From Candidatus Geothermarchaeum rappei (GTDB lineage Archaea; Thermoproteota; Nitrososphaeria; Geothermarchaeales; JDFR-13): a stretch of DNA of 64,000 nucleotides. Position numbers and translations under genes: made by a program. The notes beneath the pieces are model-generated. The model was not told the DNA's origin and searched no databases. It was given only the letters and a program-made list of their open reading frames with translations. Shown here one piece after another: positions 26,158 through 35,396 of this stretch (position 1 is its first letter; each line of letters starts with the position of its first letter). The stretch covers positions 1,153,627 to 1,217,626 of the forward strand of contig MTMB02000001.1 in the NCBI GenBank assembly GCA_002011085.2, written 5' to 3'.

Positions 26158-27846
26158 TCATAGGCTGGTCATCTTAAGGCTTGCATCCAGGTTGAGTGGG
26201 GGAATATCATCTGGATGTATCCTCAGTTCAAGGACATATGGAGAATCGGCTTCAAGCATCTCCACAATAGCATCATCAATATCACCGTTGTTATCCACAG
26301 CTCTACCGGGTATGTTGAAGCTCTCGGCCAGGGCCTTGAAATCGGGGTTCGTCAGTAACGTGCCTATAAGCCTGCCACCCTTCTGAATCCTCTGCCTAAA
26401 GTATAGTACTCTATAGCTATTGTCATTAACCACAATGATCTTAACAGGGATATTCTCCCGGACAGCGGTCTCGAGATCCTGTATAGTCATCATAAACTCC
26501 CCGTCTCCGACGACCGCAATCGCCTCCTCATCGGGATAGCATATCTTCGCAGCCAACGCCGCTGGGAGGGCGAAGCCCATTGCACCTAGGTTCGTAGCCG
26601 CTAGATAGCCCCTCGGCCTACTTATCCTAAGCATTGAATAGGTGTAGAGGATATGCATTCCCTGGCCTGCTGTGACGATGGTCTTATCCATATCCAGCTT
26701 CTCACCGAGCTTCTTGAAGAACCGCCCCGGGCTTACATAGCCCTCGTATACCCTGTTAACCGCGTCCTCCACAAGCGCTTCCCAGCCGCGTCTCCACCTG
26801 TTTATCTCATCCCACCACCCTGGATACTCCCTCCTAAGACCATCCTTAACAACCTTATCAACGAGCTTCTCGAGGAATATGTTGGCGTCTACATAGAGCC
26901 ACTCGCTATATGGCACCGGCTTCATATCAGTCTTATCATCTAGGTTGACTAGGATAATGTCTCCCCTAGGCATTATGTTATAGGAGTAGGTTGTTATATC
27001 GGATAAGCCGCATCCAAGGGCTAGTAGGAGATCCGTCTCCTCAAACGCCTTATCAGCATATGTACTCCCGCCTCCAAAGCCTATTCTACCGATTGAAAGC
27101 GGGTGGTTCTCCGGGAAACCTCCTCTCCCGCCACCTGTTGACGCAATGGGCACAGCCATGTACTCCACCAGCTTCTGTAGAAGCATACTCGACCCTGGGT
27201 TGTTTATCCCCCCACCCACTAGGATAAGGGGTTTTTCACTGTTCCTGAGATACTCCAGTACATTCTCTATATCCCCATCACTAGGATGCGGAGGCTGTTC
27301 AACACTTGGTTTACATCTTGTGAAGTCATAGTCATATGTATGTATCCACATATCCTCAGGAACCTCGATATACACCGGGCCATATGGGGGTGAAGCCGCG
27401 ATGCTATATGCCTCCGACACGACTTCAACAGCCTTACTCGGGTGATCAATCTTGAACTGCGCCTTTGTAACCGGGGCTATCATACTTGTCTGATCGACTT
27501 CATACATGGAGTCTAGGCCAGCGACCCTACTCCTGACGGCTCCAGATATGAGTATCATGGGGGATGAGTCTTTATAGGCCATGCCCACGCTTATCAACGA
27601 GTTTAGGAAGCCGCCGCCTACATGGACAAGCGCTACCCCAGGCTTCCCAGTCAACCTGCCCTCCGCATCAGCCATGCTCACCGCAACCTGCTCATGCCTC
27701 GTGGTGATGAAGCGGATATCCTCCTTGTAATCGTAGAAAGCGTCTATAAGGTCTAGTATAGAGGTCCCTATCAAGCCATATACCCTTTTTACACCGAGTC
27801 TCTTGAGGGACTCGGCTACAGCCTTAGCGACGCTCAGGCTCATCAC
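26158..27846 (-). CDS. Thiamine pyrophosphate-dependent acetolactate synthase-like enzyme
   Basis: A 562-residue enzyme of the acetohydroxyacid synthase/pyruvate oxidase family with all three domains: the N-terminal Pyr domain with the catalytic Glu in TTRHEQVAVSMADAEGR, a central nucleotide-binding-like domain (GGGINNPGSS), and the C-terminal PP domain with VVGDGEFMMTIQDLETA...VNDN binding Mg-TPP. It could make acetolactate or act on another 2-keto acid. The catalytic Glu argues against glyoxylate carboligase. Its start overlaps the stop of the upstream hydroxyacid dehydrogenase by four bases, so the two enzymes probably act in one pathway, perhaps on the same 2-keto acid. Confidence 0.85.
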   Translation of the reverse strand: MMSLSVAKAVAESLKRLGVKRVYGLIGTSILDLIDAFYDYKEDIRFITTRHEQVAVSMADAEGRLTGKPGVALVHVGGGFLNSLISVGMAYKDSSPMILISGAVRSRVAGLDSMYEVDQTSMIAPVTKAQFKIDHPSKAVEVVSEAYSIAASPPYGPVYIEVPEDMWIHTYDYDFTRCKPSVEQPPHPSDGDIENVLEYLRNSEKPLILVGGGINNPGSSMLLQKLVEYMAVPIASTGGGRGGFPENHPLSIGRIGFGGGSTYADKAFEETDLLLALGCGLSDITTYSYNIMPRGDIILVNLDDKTDMKPVPYSEWLYVDANIFLEKLVDKVVKDGLRREYPGWWDEINRWRRGWEALVEDAVNRVYEGYVSPGRFFKKLGEKLDMDKTIVTAGQGMHILYTYSMLRISRPRGYLAATNLGAMGFALPAALAAKICYPDEEAIAVVGDGEFMMTIQDLETAVRENIPVKIIVVNDNSYRVLYFRQRIQKGGRLIGTLLTNPDFKALAESFNIPGRAVDNNGDIDDAIVEMLEADSPYVLELRIHPDDIPPLNLDASLKMTSL

Positions 27847-28868
27847 ATGTTCACCACATTCTCAGGGGGCTCGCCCATCAAGACCCTAATTACATTCCTC
27901 ACACTCGTCTCGATGATCCTCTGCCTAGCCTCATTCGTCGCCCCAGCCAAGTGAGGCGTGGTAACCACATTGTACTCCATCATATTTAGGAGGGGATGAT
28001 CCTTGGGCGGCGGCTCCTGTGAATAGACGTCTACACCGGCTCCGAATATCCATCTATTCCTAATCGCCTTTGCAAGCGCCTCCTCATCAATGATCTCACC
28101 CCGGGACGGGTTTATTATTATCGCCGTGCCCCTCATCCTACGCAGCTCCCTCTCCCCGATCAAGCCCCGTGTCTCAGGCGTCAATGGCACATGTACACTG
28201 ATTATATCGGCTTCTCCAATCAACCTATTCAGAGGCCGATACTCCGCATCCAACTCCTTCTCCAGCTCCTCAGGCAGGCGTCTAACGTCGTAATACAGTA
28301 TCTTTACACCGAATGCCCTAGCCCGTTTAGCAACCTCCCTACCGATTCTACCCATACCGATTATCCCCCATTTCTTCCCATATAACTCGAATACACCTAG
28401 GTCGAAGAACTGCTGCTGTGTCCATTCACCGCCCTGGGTCTTCACATGCGACTGGAACATCCTCTTAAGCAGTGCAAGCGCCATAGCAATCGTATGCTCT
28501 GCAACGGATATCGCGTTCGCCCCACCTACATTCGCCACCGGGACACCGGCCTCCCTAGCCGCCTCGATATCGATATGATCATATCCGGTGCTGGGCTGCT
28601 GGATCAAGCGGGTCCTCTTCATATGCATGATCATATCACGTGTAATGGGTATCTCGAATGTGAAGTCCCCTATGACTACATCCGCCTCCTCAAGCTCCCT
28701 ATATACAGCCTCCATATCCGATAGATCCCTAACAACCTTAAACTCTATGTTTCCCTTGAAGCCCATGTCCTCGGCTATAGGCATGAAAAGCGCCCTCAGG
28801 ATCTCGGCTGGATACGGTGTGAAACTCACAACCTTATAGGAAGAAGCTTCCTGGCTCATGTTGACCAC
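27843..28868 (-). CDS. D-2-hydroxyacid dehydrogenase (NAD-dependent)
   Basis: A 341-residue enzyme of the D-isomer-specific 2-hydroxyacid dehydrogenase family. The NAD-binding fingerprint GIIGMGRIGREVAKRA is followed by an Asp (YYDVRR), indicating NAD preference. The catalytic Arg lies in INPSRGEIIDEEAL and the His in TTPHLAGATN. Family members reduce glyoxylate, hydroxypyruvate, phosphohydroxypyruvate or other 2-keto acids; the C-terminal ACT/ASB domain of long-form SerA is absent. It is the first gene of a two-gene operon with the TPP enzyme. Two palindromes lie just upstream (28881-28956). Confidence 0.9.
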   Translation of the reverse strand: MVNMSQEASSYKVVSFTPYPAEILRALFMPIAEDMGFKGNIEFKVVRDLSDMEAVYRELEEADVVIGDFTFEIPITRDMIMHMKRTRLIQQPSTGYDHIDIEAAREAGVPVANVGGANAISVAEHTIAMALALLKRMFQSHVKTQGGEWTQQQFFDLGVFELYGKKWGIIGMGRIGREVAKRARAFGVKILYYDVRRLPEELEKELDAEYRPLNRLIGEADIISVHVPLTPETRGLIGERELRRMRGTAIIINPSRGEIIDEEALAKAIRNRWIFGAGVDVYSQEPPPKDHPLLNMMEYNVVTTPHLAGATNEARQRIIETSVRNVIRVLMGEPPENVVNM

Positions 28869-28880
28869 AATATAGAAGAA

Positions 28881-28956
28881 TTTTTAGTTGAGACTAAAAA
28901 ATATTGTATCAAAACCAAGTCCTTATTTTATCATATTAAAAAACAAATTTGTTTTT
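28881..28956. repeat. Two palindromes in the kbl-hydroxyacid dehydrogenase interval
   Basis: TTTTTAGT-TGAG-ACTAAAAA (28881-28900) is a perfect 8-4-8 inverted repeat lying 13 bases above the start of the hydroxyacid dehydrogenase. AAAAACAAATTTGTTTTT (28939-28956) is an uninterrupted 18-base palindrome. They may be operators for the downstream operon or part of the end of the kbl transcript; the sequence cannot decide. Confidence 0.55.
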
Positions 28957-29009
28957 ACCCAAACTACAATATATTATAATATAAAAGATGAGAGGTGGGG
29001 AGCAGGGGT

Positions 29010-30206
29010 CTAGATTATCTCAAGCTCCTTACCGATCTTCTCAAGCCTCTCAATCGCGAAGTCCAGGTCCTCCTTGGTGAACTCAGAGTTCATCTGTATC
29101 CTAAGCCTGTCAGTGTTCCTAGGCACCATCGGATAGAATATCGGTAGTACAAAGACTCCCTCATCAAACAGTCTCAACGCGAATTTCCTCGCCTTAAACG
29201 TGTCCCCGACTATGATTGGTATAATCGGTGTCTGGGTCTTACCAGTGTCGAAGCCAAGGTCCTCAACAGCCTTCTTAAAGTACTCGGTGTTCTCCCAAAG
29301 CTTCTTAACCCTCCACGTCTCCTCCTGTACAACCTCGATAGCCGCCTTAGCCGCGGCGGCTGAGACAGGCGTCATCGCGCCTGACAATAGCCATGTCCTA
29401 GCCCTGTTATACGCAAAGTTATATAGGTCTCTACTACCGGAGACGTGGCCGCCGATCACTCCGAATGCCTTGGAGAACGTCCCTACCTCGACGTGAACCT
29501 GGTCACGGGAGAGCCTGAAGTGTGAGACTATACCCTTACCATTCTCACCCAGTACACCCTCCCCATGTGCATCGTCGACATATACCATGGCGCCGTGTTC
29601 AGCGGCGAGCTTAGCGATCTCATCCATAGGCGCTATATCACCGTCCATTGAAAATACTCCATCTGTTATGATGAGTATCCTCCTATATGGAGGATCATGT
29701 TTCTCAGCCTCCTCCAGGACCCTAGCCAGGTCCTCCATATCCAGATGCTTGTATATCGCCCTATCCGCCTTGGATAAGCGGACTCCATCTATGATACTAC
29801 CATGGTTGAGCTCATCACTCACAATGAGGTCTCCCTTTCCAGCAAGCTGTGGTATAAGCCCTTCATTAGCCATGTAGCCAGTCTGGAATACGAGGGATGC
29901 CTCCGCACCCTTATACTTCGCCAGGGTCTCCTCCAGCTCCATATGAATCTCCATGTTACCCGATATAGATCTGTCGGAGCCGGCGCCCACACCATATTTC
30001 TCAATAGCCTCCATGGCAGCCTGCCTAACCCTAGGGTGATTAGCGAGGCCTAGGTAGTTGTTGGAGCACATCATCAGCACCTTCTTCCCATCAACGATTG
30101 TCCATGGCTGGCTTGGGCCGCTTAAGACCTTTAGTATCCAGTTCAACCCCTGTTTAACAAGCTCTTCATACTCTTCCCTGAGGAATGCAGTAGGATTTCT
30201 CTTCAT
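29010..30206 (-). CDS. kbl: 2-amino-3-ketobutyrate CoA ligase (glycine C-acetyltransferase)
   Basis: A 398-residue alpha-oxoamine synthase of fold-type I. LMCSNNYLGLANHPRV, the glycine-rich YGVGAGSDRSISGNM and VYVDDAHGEGVLGENGKG are family signatures, and the PLP lysine lies in VEVGTFSKAFGVIGGHV. Family members include KBL, BioF and ALAS. KBL is preferred because threonine dehydrogenase is encoded 66 bases upstream on the same strand: Tdh makes 2-amino-3-ketobutyrate and Kbl splits it with CoA to glycine and acetyl-CoA. BioF activity as a side role cannot be excluded. Confidence 0.92.
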   Translation of the reverse strand: MKRNPTAFLREEYEELVKQGLNWILKVLSGPSQPWTIVDGKKVLMMCSNNYLGLANHPRVRQAAMEAIEKYGVGAGSDRSISGNMEIHMELEETLAKYKGAEASLVFQTGYMANEGLIPQLAGKGDLIVSDELNHGSIIDGVRLSKADRAIYKHLDMEDLARVLEEAEKHDPPYRRILIITDGVFSMDGDIAPMDEIAKLAAEHGAMVYVDDAHGEGVLGENGKGIVSHFRLSRDQVHVEVGTFSKAFGVIGGHVSGSRDLYNFAYNRARTWLLSGAMTPVSAAAAKAAIEVVQEETWRVKKLWENTEYFKKAVEDLGFDTGKTQTPIIPIIVGDTFKARKFALRLFDEGVFVLPIFYPMVPRNTDRLRIQMNSEFTKEDLDFAIERLEKIGKELEII

Positions 30207-30271
30207 AATGATACCACCAAAAATAGAATTTCATGGGGTAGGGTTTTAATGTTTCAAAACTAGGGGGTTTG

Positions 30272-31330
30272 TTATTTAAACCGTGGCCTGAGGACTATCT
30301 TCACAGCATCCTTACTCTCCAGTAGGTGGAAGCCCTCCTCGATATCAGCCATATCCATCCTATGGGTGATCAGCATCCTAATCTTATCCCTGAACCTCGG
30401 GATATTGAGGAGGCCCCTGACCTGATACCATGTCTGGAACATCCTCCTCCCCGTAATCCCATATACAACCGCCCCCTTGAATATAATCGCGTTATTCACG
30501 TCGACGGATACAGGCTCATCCGGTAGGCCTAATAATGATATCCTACCCCCAGGCGTCAACGCCCTGAAACCAGTCTCCAAAGCAGGGGGTGCCCCCGACA
30601 TCTCAAGGACTATATCTGCCCCCCGGCCATTCGTCTCACTCAATACGGTGGAGACGACGTCCTCCTCCAATGGATTTATAACCATATCCGCACCCATCTC
30701 CTCGGCATACCTCATCCTATACTCCGATATCTCTACTGCGAATATCTTCTCAACCCCAGCCTCCCTCAGAACCGCTATAGACATGAGGCCGATCGGTCCA
30801 CAGCCCAGTACCAAGGCATATTTCCCAGCCGGGTCATCGACATCGTCACTCGGGAAGACGGCGTTCACCGCGTTTCCAAGAGGCTCTAATACAGCGGCTA
30901 TATCCGGGTCGAGACCCTTGTCATTCACCCACGCGTTGAAGGCCGGTATCACAATATACTCTGCAAAGGCCCCATCCCTATCGACGCCGACGATCTCCAT
31001 ATTCCTACATATATGCATCCTTCCAGTCCTACACTGGTAGCATGTGCCGTCGACTACATGCGTCTCTCCACTGACTAGGTCGCCGACGGCAACGCCCTCA
31101 ACATCCTCCCCCACCTCCTCAACGATACCAGTGAACTCATGTCCAATGACTAGCGGGAGATTCCTAATCCTAGACTCAGCCCAGGAGTTCCACTTCCATA
31201 TATGTAGGTCTGTACCGCATATCGCCGCCCTCAAAACCTTGATTAGAACATCCTTCGGCCCAGGCCTAGGATCATCCACTTCACGAATACTTATTCCAGG
31301 AGATTTTTTGTCCTTGACGACCGCGTACAT
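30272..31330 (-). CDS. tdh: L-threonine 3-dehydrogenase
   Basis: A 352-residue zinc-dependent medium-chain dehydrogenase. The catalytic zinc ligand region AAICGTDLHIWKW and GHEFTGIVEEVGEDV, the structural-zinc loop with CYQCRTGRMHIC, and the NAD-binding LVLGCGPIGLMSIAV are all present. AAICGTDLHIWKWN is characteristic of threonine dehydrogenases rather than alcohol dehydrogenases. It oxidises L-threonine at C3 using NAD. The partner kbl follows directly. A TATA-like element (minus-strand TTTATAC around 31375-31384) precedes the gene. The structural-zinc loop has fewer Cys than the four usual ones, so that site may be incomplete. Confidence 0.93.
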   Translation of the reverse strand: MYAVVKDKKSPGISIREVDDPRPGPKDVLIKVLRAAICGTDLHIWKWNSWAESRIRNLPLVIGHEFTGIVEEVGEDVEGVAVGDLVSGETHVVDGTCYQCRTGRMHICRNMEIVGVDRDGAFAEYIVIPAFNAWVNDKGLDPDIAAVLEPLGNAVNAVFPSDDVDDPAGKYALVLGCGPIGLMSIAVLREAGVEKIFAVEISEYRMRYAEEMGADMVINPLEEDVVSTVLSETNGRGADIVLEMSGAPPALETGFRALTPGGRISLLGLPDEPVSVDVNNAIIFKGAVVYGITGRRMFQTWYQVRGLLNIPRFRDKIRMLITHRMDMADIEEGFHLLESKDAVKIVLRPRFK

Positions 31331-31422
31331 TCCAGGGACACCAATAATGAGATTACTGGGGAAAGGAAAAAATTGATAGTATAAATGAAAAAAATTTACT
31401 TTTTTGAATACCAGTTCTAATT

Positions 31423-31947
31423 TTATTCAGGTAGAAGCTCTTTCTCTACACTAACTATCTCATCCGGCTTGATGAGAGATACCCCTGTGTACTCGCCTAA
31501 TACCTCGATTAAAAGTATATAGTCTGGATCGTCGAGCTGTACACGCCTATCGATGGAGGGGGCTATTGCATCGATGATATCCCTAGAGTGTAGGTCTGTA
31601 TATCTCTTTTCAACGGTTATCCTATAAGTGGCGTCCTCGGGAATCGTCTTAGCGAGGGCGAGTGCAGCCTCCCTAATCTCCTCCAACCCTGTCTTGACGA
31701 CCTTGTCTATCGGGATATATCTCTTTGTAAACCTGAAGTCCCACGGTCGCTCCTGTATAAGCTCCCTAATCCGGGCGACGGCGACATGTGGATCCATCTT
31801 AATCCTACCTATCAGGACGCCGCTTACCCCCGACTTCCTAAACCGGGCGTCCTCCTCACCCAAGAGATAGAATATGGACTCCAGCTCCCTGAGGGCGTTG
31901 AACTCCATAAACCTCCCGCATGTGACTATAATGTTAAACCTCTTCAT
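31423..31947 (-). CDS. THUMP-domain RNA-binding protein (Tan1-like)
   Basis: A 174-residue protein consisting of an N-terminal NFLD-like part and a C-terminal THUMP domain. The THUMP portion (about residues 65-165) shows TYRITVEKRYTDLHSRDIIDAI and DDPDYILLIEVLGEYTGVSLI, the typical strand-helix signature. Stand-alone THUMP proteins of this size resemble Tan1, which presents tRNA to the acetyltransferase that makes N4-acetylcytidine. This function in the present organism is inferred. The gene overlaps sua5 by 14 bases, so two tRNA-modification functions are translated from one mRNA. Confidence 0.82.
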   Translation of the reverse strand: MKRFNIIVTCGRFMEFNALRELESIFYLLGEEDARFRKSGVSGVLIGRIKMDPHVAVARIRELIQERPWDFRFTKRYIPIDKVVKTGLEEIREAALALAKTIPEDATYRITVEKRYTDLHSRDIIDAIAPSIDRRVQLDDPDYILLIEVLGEYTGVSLIKPDEIVSVEKELLPE

Positions 31948-32572
31948 ATAATATACACCCAGTCTCGCTACAGAATTCCCTTAATACATCTAATTCAATG
32001 GCGCCTATCCTCCTAATAATTATATGTTTATCACGTACCTCGACGACCGTCGAGGGGTTTTCCCTAGCCCGTCCACCATCTAAATAGAGGTCTACAGCGC
32101 CGCCGAAGTATCCCCTGGCCTCCTCGATGGACTTGGCCGGGGGCCTGCCAGATATATTTGCAGATGTCCCAATGAGGTATCCACCCGCCCCATCAATTAG
32201 TTTTAGAAGCCTCCTATGCCCAGGCATCCTCATGCCAATAGTGTCCATGAAGAAGTTCCCGGGTATCCCATACCTCGCCCTACCCACTATCGTCAGGCCC
32301 CCTGGCCAGAACCTCCTCATAAGCATAACCATCGCGTCACTAGCCTCAAGAAGCCTCAATGCATTATCGATACTGCTTACGAGAATTGGATATGGGCTTC
32401 CACGCCTACCCTTTAGGTGGGTAACCCTATTTACAGTGTTTATGTTGAAGGGGTCTCCCCCTACACCATATACCGTATCCGTGGGATATACTATGACTCC
32501 ACCCCATCTAACTATCTTTATAGCCTTCTCAAGGCACGTATCTAAGTCGAGTAAACATGTTTCACCGTGCAT
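31934..32572 (-). CDS. sua5: Threonylcarbamoyl-AMP synthase (Sua5/YrdC family)
   Basis: A 212-residue YrdC-domain protein. VIVYPTDTVYGVGGDPFN binds ATP and threonine, KGRRGSPYPILVSS is the KRP-type motif, and YLIGTSANISGRPP completes the active site. It makes threonylcarbamoyl-AMP from threonine, bicarbonate and ATP for t6A37 of tRNA, the step before the KEOPS complex. It is the short form, without the C-terminal Sua5 domain. It overlaps the THUMP gene and is divergent from a membrane protein gene, with a 108-base promoter region between them. Confidence 0.93.
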   Translation of the reverse strand: MHGETCLLDLDTCLEKAIKIVRWGGVIVYPTDTVYGVGGDPFNINTVNRVTHLKGRRGSPYPILVSSIDNALRLLEASDAMVMLMRRFWPGGLTIVGRARYGIPGNFFMDTIGMRMPGHRRLLKLIDGAGGYLIGTSANISGRPPAKSIEEARGYFGGAVDLYLDGGRARENPSTVVEVRDKHIIIRRIGAIELDVLREFCSETGCILYEEV

Positions 32573-32680
32573 TCCAACCCTTAGAATAAACCCTGCTATT
32601 TATAAATCCATATTATAATATTGGTGATTAGGAGATAATGGGCTGTGTAAAACCTTTCCTCTCCAAGTAGGTGATTTATA

Positions 32681-33292
32681 TTGAGGGTTAAGCCTGAGAT
32701 AATCATACTGCTCCTCCTATTCTATGCATTCTTCGTAACTGGGGATGTCTTGACCACATTCTGGCTAATAGAGTATTATCCAGGCGGCATCTCCGGTGAG
32801 ATGAATCCAGTTGCATATATGATATTCACTACATATGGATATGCTGGCATGCTCGCCTCAAAGATAGTCTTCTTCATAGCCTCATCCACCGTCTTTATAC
32901 TCCTCTATATAAGGTATGGAGGCGCCAAGTGGATTAGGGAGGCCCTTGAGATAACTATACTGGGGTTAACCGGGTTATCCATACTAGTAATTATAAACAA
33001 TCTCTTCAGCATAATAGCCACGTACATACACCTGTATAACATGCCTCCAATATGGCTCCTCAAGACCCTAGTGTTCATGATGACCGTGACGGTCGCCTGC
33101 CTAGGGGCCCTAGTCCTATTCAAGGATGTTGAGAGGGTTGTAGAGGCATTTATAGGGAGTATCCTAGCGATGCTACCACTCTTTATATGGCCTAGGCTAG
33201 ACCCGTTTTACTACCTCGCATATCTAGGCAGCCTATTCCTCCTAATAGCATTGTCCACATATTTCATGGAGATTAGTAGGGGAAGGGGGTAG
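32681..33292 (+). CDS. Small polytopic membrane protein (DUF5658-like)
   Basis: A 203-residue membrane protein with five or six helices. The first loop has the pattern GDVLTTFWLIEYYPGG then EMNPVAYMIFTTYG and a later Lys in helix 2. This resembles the D-xx-TT...GxxExNP...K pattern of DUF5658-type proteins, whose function is unknown. The start is TTG 32681, supported by GGTGATT at 32670-32676, four bases before it. It stands alone between the divergent sua5 operon and the rpl38e gene. Confidence 0.7.
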   Translation: MRVKPEIIILLLLFYAFFVTGDVLTTFWLIEYYPGGISGEMNPVAYMIFTTYGYAGMLASKIVFFIASSTVFILLYIRYGGAKWIREALEITILGLTGLSILVIINNLFSIIATYIHLYNMPPIWLLKTLVFMMTVTVACLGALVLFKDVERVVEAFIGSILAMLPLFIWPRLDPFYYLAYLGSLFLLIALSTYFMEISRGRG

Positions 33293-33365
33293 CCCGTCTA
33301 TGGATAAATTTATAAGTAGATACTATACTATTGGTTCTATAGGTGTTTAAAGGAGGATGACAGAT

Positions 33366-33566
33366 ATGCCGATGGAGATAAAGTCTGTCGATGAATTCCT
33401 TGAGAAGATGAAGTATGCCCAGAAGATAATCGTGGTCAGGCGGATGCCTAAGTACATCAAGATCAAGGCACGTACAAAGAGGAGGCTCTACACCATCAAG
33501 CTCCAAGATGAGAAGCTTGCTGAGAAGATCCTTAACCAAGCTAAGGTTGAGGTAGTGGAGTATTAG
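33366..33566 (+). CDS. rpl38e: Ribosomal protein L38e
   Basis: A 66-residue large-subunit ribosomal protein. PMEIKSVDEFLEKMKYAQK, VRRMPKYIKIKARTKRRLY and a short C-terminal strand match L38e. In archaea it is found mainly in Thermoproteota, supporting the taxonomic placement. The start ATG 33366 is preferred over 33357 because AGGAGG at 33351-33356 directly abuts the latter but is nine bases from 33366. A TATA element (ATTTATAAG around 33308-33316) precedes the gene. Its end overlaps the convergent archaemetzincin gene by four bases. Confidence 0.93.
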   Translation: MPMEIKSVDEFLEKMKYAQKIIVVRRMPKYIKIKARTKRRLYTIKLQDEKLAEKILNQAKVEVVEY

Positions 33567-34135
33567 GGATCCATACTCCTAATCCTATTTAATATACTAC
33601 TTATCCTTTCTAGGCAGGTCTCACATGGATAAGGCACTTTATTATCCAGGTCCTTGAGGGTCTTGCTGAAGGACATTACACACAGTAGGTTGTCGCAGTG
33701 CTCCAAGCCTATGAAATGCCCTAGTTCATGCATAAGCTCCTTAAACAGCCTCTCCTTAACCTTATACTCCCCAACATAATTGACTAGGTTATAGTCCCTA
33801 GATAACCTGAATAGGGATATCACTATCCTCGCTAAAGCGGGGTTGGTGACTGCAAATACATAGTTGAAGCCCGGTAGGAACAGGTCTCTCTCGATCAGGA
33901 ATATATTCACCTGAGGCTTCTTCTTATTCAGCTCTACAGGTGGGTCGAGGATAAAGTCCTTTGCATTTACCTGTCTCCTATCATGGGGGATGTATCTCTC
34001 GACGCCGGTGAAGACGCTGTATTCAACACTATATTTCTCGTCGAAATAGAATTTTAGTGCAGCCTCAAAAATATCCTTGCCTCCTGCGACAAGCTCCTCC
34101 AGACCAGGGACATACCATACCTTAACGTAGAACAT
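33563..34135 (-). CDS. amzA: Archaemetzincin zinc metalloprotease
   Basis: A 190-residue protein with the extended metzincin site HELGHFIGLEHC, giving three zinc-binding His plus the catalytic Glu. After it come the archaemetzincin-specific Cys residues (CDNLLCVMSF and PCETCLERI), which form a second zinc site. The Met-turn Met is in CVMSF. Substrates of archaeal AmzA are unknown. The start ATG 34135 is chosen because GGTGA lies five bases before it and GTG 34144 would sit within that motif. It overlaps the end of the upstream beta-CASP nuclease by 14 bases. Confidence 0.93.
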   Translation of the reverse strand: MFYVKVWYVPGLEELVAGGKDIFEAALKFYFDEKYSVEYSVFTGVERYIPHDRRQVNAKDFILDPPVELNKKKPQVNIFLIERDLFLPGFNYVFAVTNPALARIVISLFRLSRDYNLVNYVGEYKVKERLFKELMHELGHFIGLEHCDNLLCVMSFSKTLKDLDNKVPYPCETCLERISSILNRIRSMDP

Positions 34136-35396
34136 ATGTCTCACCAGATACGGGTAGATGGGTCTTGAAGCCCATCTCCTCAGCCAGGTTCTTCAGGCCC
34201 ATACGCCCCCTCTCCTCACCATGCACTATCATGATAACGGGGTCCCCGCTCAACGAGGAGAGGAGTCTCTTGAGACCCTCCATATCAGTGTGGCTGGAGA
34301 ACTCGAAGAAGTATCTCTTGGCCTCCGCCTTAGCAGAGGTGCTCTCAACCATCACGATACCCTCCTCCAGGAGAACCCTACCAGGCGTTCCAGGCGCCTG
34401 ATACCCAACTAAGAAAATAGCATTCTTCGGATCCTTATATAACTTGGATATATAGAATACGGCTGATCCTCCTCCAAGCATGCCGGCTGGGGCGATGATT
34501 ACACCGCCTTCCTTAACAGCCCTCCTCCTCTCCTTCCACCTACGGACCTTCTTAACCTTCCCATAGGCCCGTTTAAGCGACCTAGGGCTCTTCAGAAAGT
34601 CCTTATGCCTGAGGAGTATCTCCGTAACCTCGAGGGCCATTCCATCCATGATGATCCTGTGTTTAAACCCCCTCTGCCTCAGGATAAGTAGTATCTCCTG
34701 GCTCCTCCCAACGGCGAAGGCGGGTATCAACGCTATCCCACCGTTTTCAACGATCTCAGTAACCTTCTCTACAAAGACCTTCTCCAGCCTATCCCTCTTA
34801 GGATGTATATCCGCTCCATATGTGCTCTCGACTATGACCACATCATAATCCTCATCATAATTTATGTCCGCGGGCTTCTGGAGACGAGTCTCATAGTTAT
34901 TTATATCGCCTGTATAGAGGATCCTCTTTCCCCCCACCTTCACAACGACCTGTGCACTCCCGGGGATATGCCCAGCGTCTAGAAACTCGAGTTTAAACGG
35001 GCTATCAGGTATACGTACCTCCTCCCTATAATCCATGTATACAGCCCTCTGACTCATATAGACATAGTCTAGATACTCAAATGGGAGGAACTCACCCGAT
35101 AACTTTATGAAGTCCTTGATCAGGATCTCCGTCAACTCGAGAGTAGGTCTCGTAACGTAGAGGGGCATATTACCACTTACATATAGATATGGGGATGCGC
35201 CTACATGGTCGAGGTGGGCGTGTGTAAGGATAAGTGCATCAACATACCTAGGCGGCACGGTGAGGGGAAACTTAGGGGGCTTGGTCAGCTCAACCCCATA
35301 ATCTAGTATAACCTGATGCTTCTCCTCCTCGATCAAGAACGCCGCCCTACCAACTATCTCCGGCGCCCCTATGAAATGTATCTTCGCCGTCATCAA
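34122..35396 (-). CDS. Beta-CASP metallo-beta-lactamase ribonuclease (aCPSF2-like)
   Basis: A 424-residue nuclease. Metallo-beta-lactamase motifs: LILTHAHLDHVGASPYL (motif 2, HxHxDH), DAGHIPGSAQ (motif 3) and LYTGDIN (motif 4). Beta-CASP motif A is VIVESTYGAD, and a late SSHTDMEGL supplies the C-terminal His. No KH domains precede the catalytic core, which separates it from aCPSF1 and fits aCPSF2-type enzymes. It would cut or trim RNA 3' ends. Gene order beta-CASP then archaemetzincin is on one strand with overlap. The promoter lies in 35397-35626, shared divergently with the PAC2 gene. Confidence 0.9.
   Translation of the reverse strand: MMTAKIHFIGAPEIVGRAAFLIEEEKHQVILDYGVELTKPPKFPLTVPPRYVDALILTHAHLDHVGASPYLYVSGNMPLYVTRPTLELTEILIKDFIKLSGEFLPFEYLDYVYMSQRAVYMDYREEVRIPDSPFKLEFLDAGHIPGSAQVVVKVGGKRILYTGDINNYETRLQKPADINYDEDYDVVIVESTYGADIHPKRDRLEKVFVEKVTEIVENGGIALIPAFAVGRSQEILLILRQRGFKHRIIMDGMALEVTEILLRHKDFLKSPRSLKRAYGKVKKVRRWKERRRAVKEGGVIIAPAGMLGGGSAVFYISKLYKDPKNAIFLVGYQAPGTPGRVLLEEGIVMVESTSAKAEAKRYFFEFSSHTDMEGLKRLLSSLSGDPVIMIVHGEERGRMGLKNLAEEMGFKTHLPVSGETYVLR

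Noticed and set aside
26158-27846. Glyoxylate carboligase as identity of the TPP enzyme
   Set aside because: That enzyme has Val in place of the catalytic Glu, whereas RHEQ is present here.
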